Source: Planococcus sp. ISL-109
GTDB taxonomy: Bacteria > Bacillota > Bacilli > Bacillales_A > Planococcaceae
Direction: 5' to 3'
Assembly: GCF_018613655.1 (NCBI RefSeq)
Contig: NZ_JAGGPW010000022.1
Span: forward strand, 1-51,449
Length of the DNA: 51,449 bases
Shown: positions 51,205-51,449 of the stretch, one piece after another
How the letters are laid out: every line of letters starts with the position of its first letter
Position numbering within the stretch: the first letter of the stretch is position 1
Translations under genes and position numbers: made by a program
Notes under the pieces: model-generated
What the model saw: only the letters and a program-made list of their open reading frames with translations
The model's database searches: none
What the model was told of the DNA's origin: nothing

Positions 51205-51449
51205 GTCGCTGTCATATAAGCGTATTCAAAACTTGAACCTTGAAAACTGAACAGCAAAACGTCAACGAAAGACGTCACGAGCGCTTAGGCGTGCGAACGG
51301 CTTTTGCGAGGGTCGCCTTTGGCGATCACCGCACAGCTTTTCGATCATCTCGGTGTTCGTGACTTAACTTACTGATCAGCCCTTGTGCAGATCAAAGCGA
51401 ATCGTGCGTTTTCGGACGGCGATACGCCAGCAGTATTGAGCAATCAAAT
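51205..51449 (+). other. Leader of an rRNA operon (16S gene starts beyond the window)
   Basis: The CTTGAAAACTGAACAGC block at 51240-51256 is the conserved boxA-like antitermination and processing region found before Bacillus 16S genes. GTCACGA (about 51276-51282) can pair with TTCGTGAC (about 51355-51362), forming a long leader stem, and a TCGCC/GGCGA hairpin lies within. No 16S start (GAGTTTGATCCTGGC) is reached by 51449. Identification rests on leader pattern and on lysS-rrn synteny. Confidence 0.75.

Overview
The window is an origin-proximal stretch of the chromosome of a low-to-moderate GC Firmicute. The gene order follows the Bacillus subtilis segment from yaaO to the rRNA operon after lysS: yaaO, tmk, darA, holB, ricT, yabA, trmN6, yazA, rsmI, abrB, metG, tatD, yabE, rnmV, rsmA, veg, ispE, purR, ridA, spoVG, glmU, prs, ctc, pth, mfd, yabM, yabN, rqcP, divIC, yabR, tRNA-Met, tilS, hpt, ftsH, coaX, hslO, yacD, cysK, folP, folB, folK, lysS, rrn leader. 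Every spore-specific gene I would expect in this order (yabG, sspF, spoVT, yabP, yabQ, spoIIE) is absent. The proteins are still Bacillus-like. I infer a non-sporulating member of the Planococcaceae such as Planococcus; the genus is an inference, not a database result.

Layout. 1-6.1 kb: a PLP decarboxylase, a polyphosphate pair (ppx, ppk) and tmk. 6.1-11.1 kb: c-di-AMP receptor, clamp-loader subunit, RicT, YabA, then tRNA and rRNA modification genes, interrupted by a block of structured repeats at 8.8-9.1 kb. 11.1-18 kb: abrB facing metG, then tatD, a G5/3D cell-wall protein, RNase M5, rsmA and veg. 18-24.8 kb: ispE, purR-ridA, spoVG, glmU-prs, ctc, pth. 24.9-31.9 kb: mfd, a flippase, MazG and RqcP. 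31.9-32.5 kb: a gene-poor gap. 32.5-37.7 kb, minus strand: carA-carB-argF, an arginine block inserted where yabP/yabQ lie in spore formers. 37.7-51 kb: divIC, yabR, a DinB-like gene, tRNA-Met (minus), tilS-hpt, ftsH, coaX-hslO-yacD, cysK, folP-folB-folK, lysS. 51.1 kb to the end: tandem promoters and leader of an rRNA operon whose 16S gene starts just beyond the window.

The genes serve replication and repair, translation and RNA maturation, envelope and division, and PRPP, purine, folate, cysteine and arginine metabolism. The regulatory sites are unusually readable. They include many near-consensus vegetative promoters, a sigma-H type promoter before spoVG, a sigma-B type promoter before ctc, ArgR-type boxes in and below the carA promoter, a 16-bp palindrome in the rRNA promoter, and clear hairpin terminators. 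I found no mobile element, CRISPR array or defence system. I also saw no convincing undescribed multi-gene system; the best candidates for a second look are the repeat block at 8.8-9.1 kb, the arginine insertion with its operators, and the rRNA promoter palindrome.
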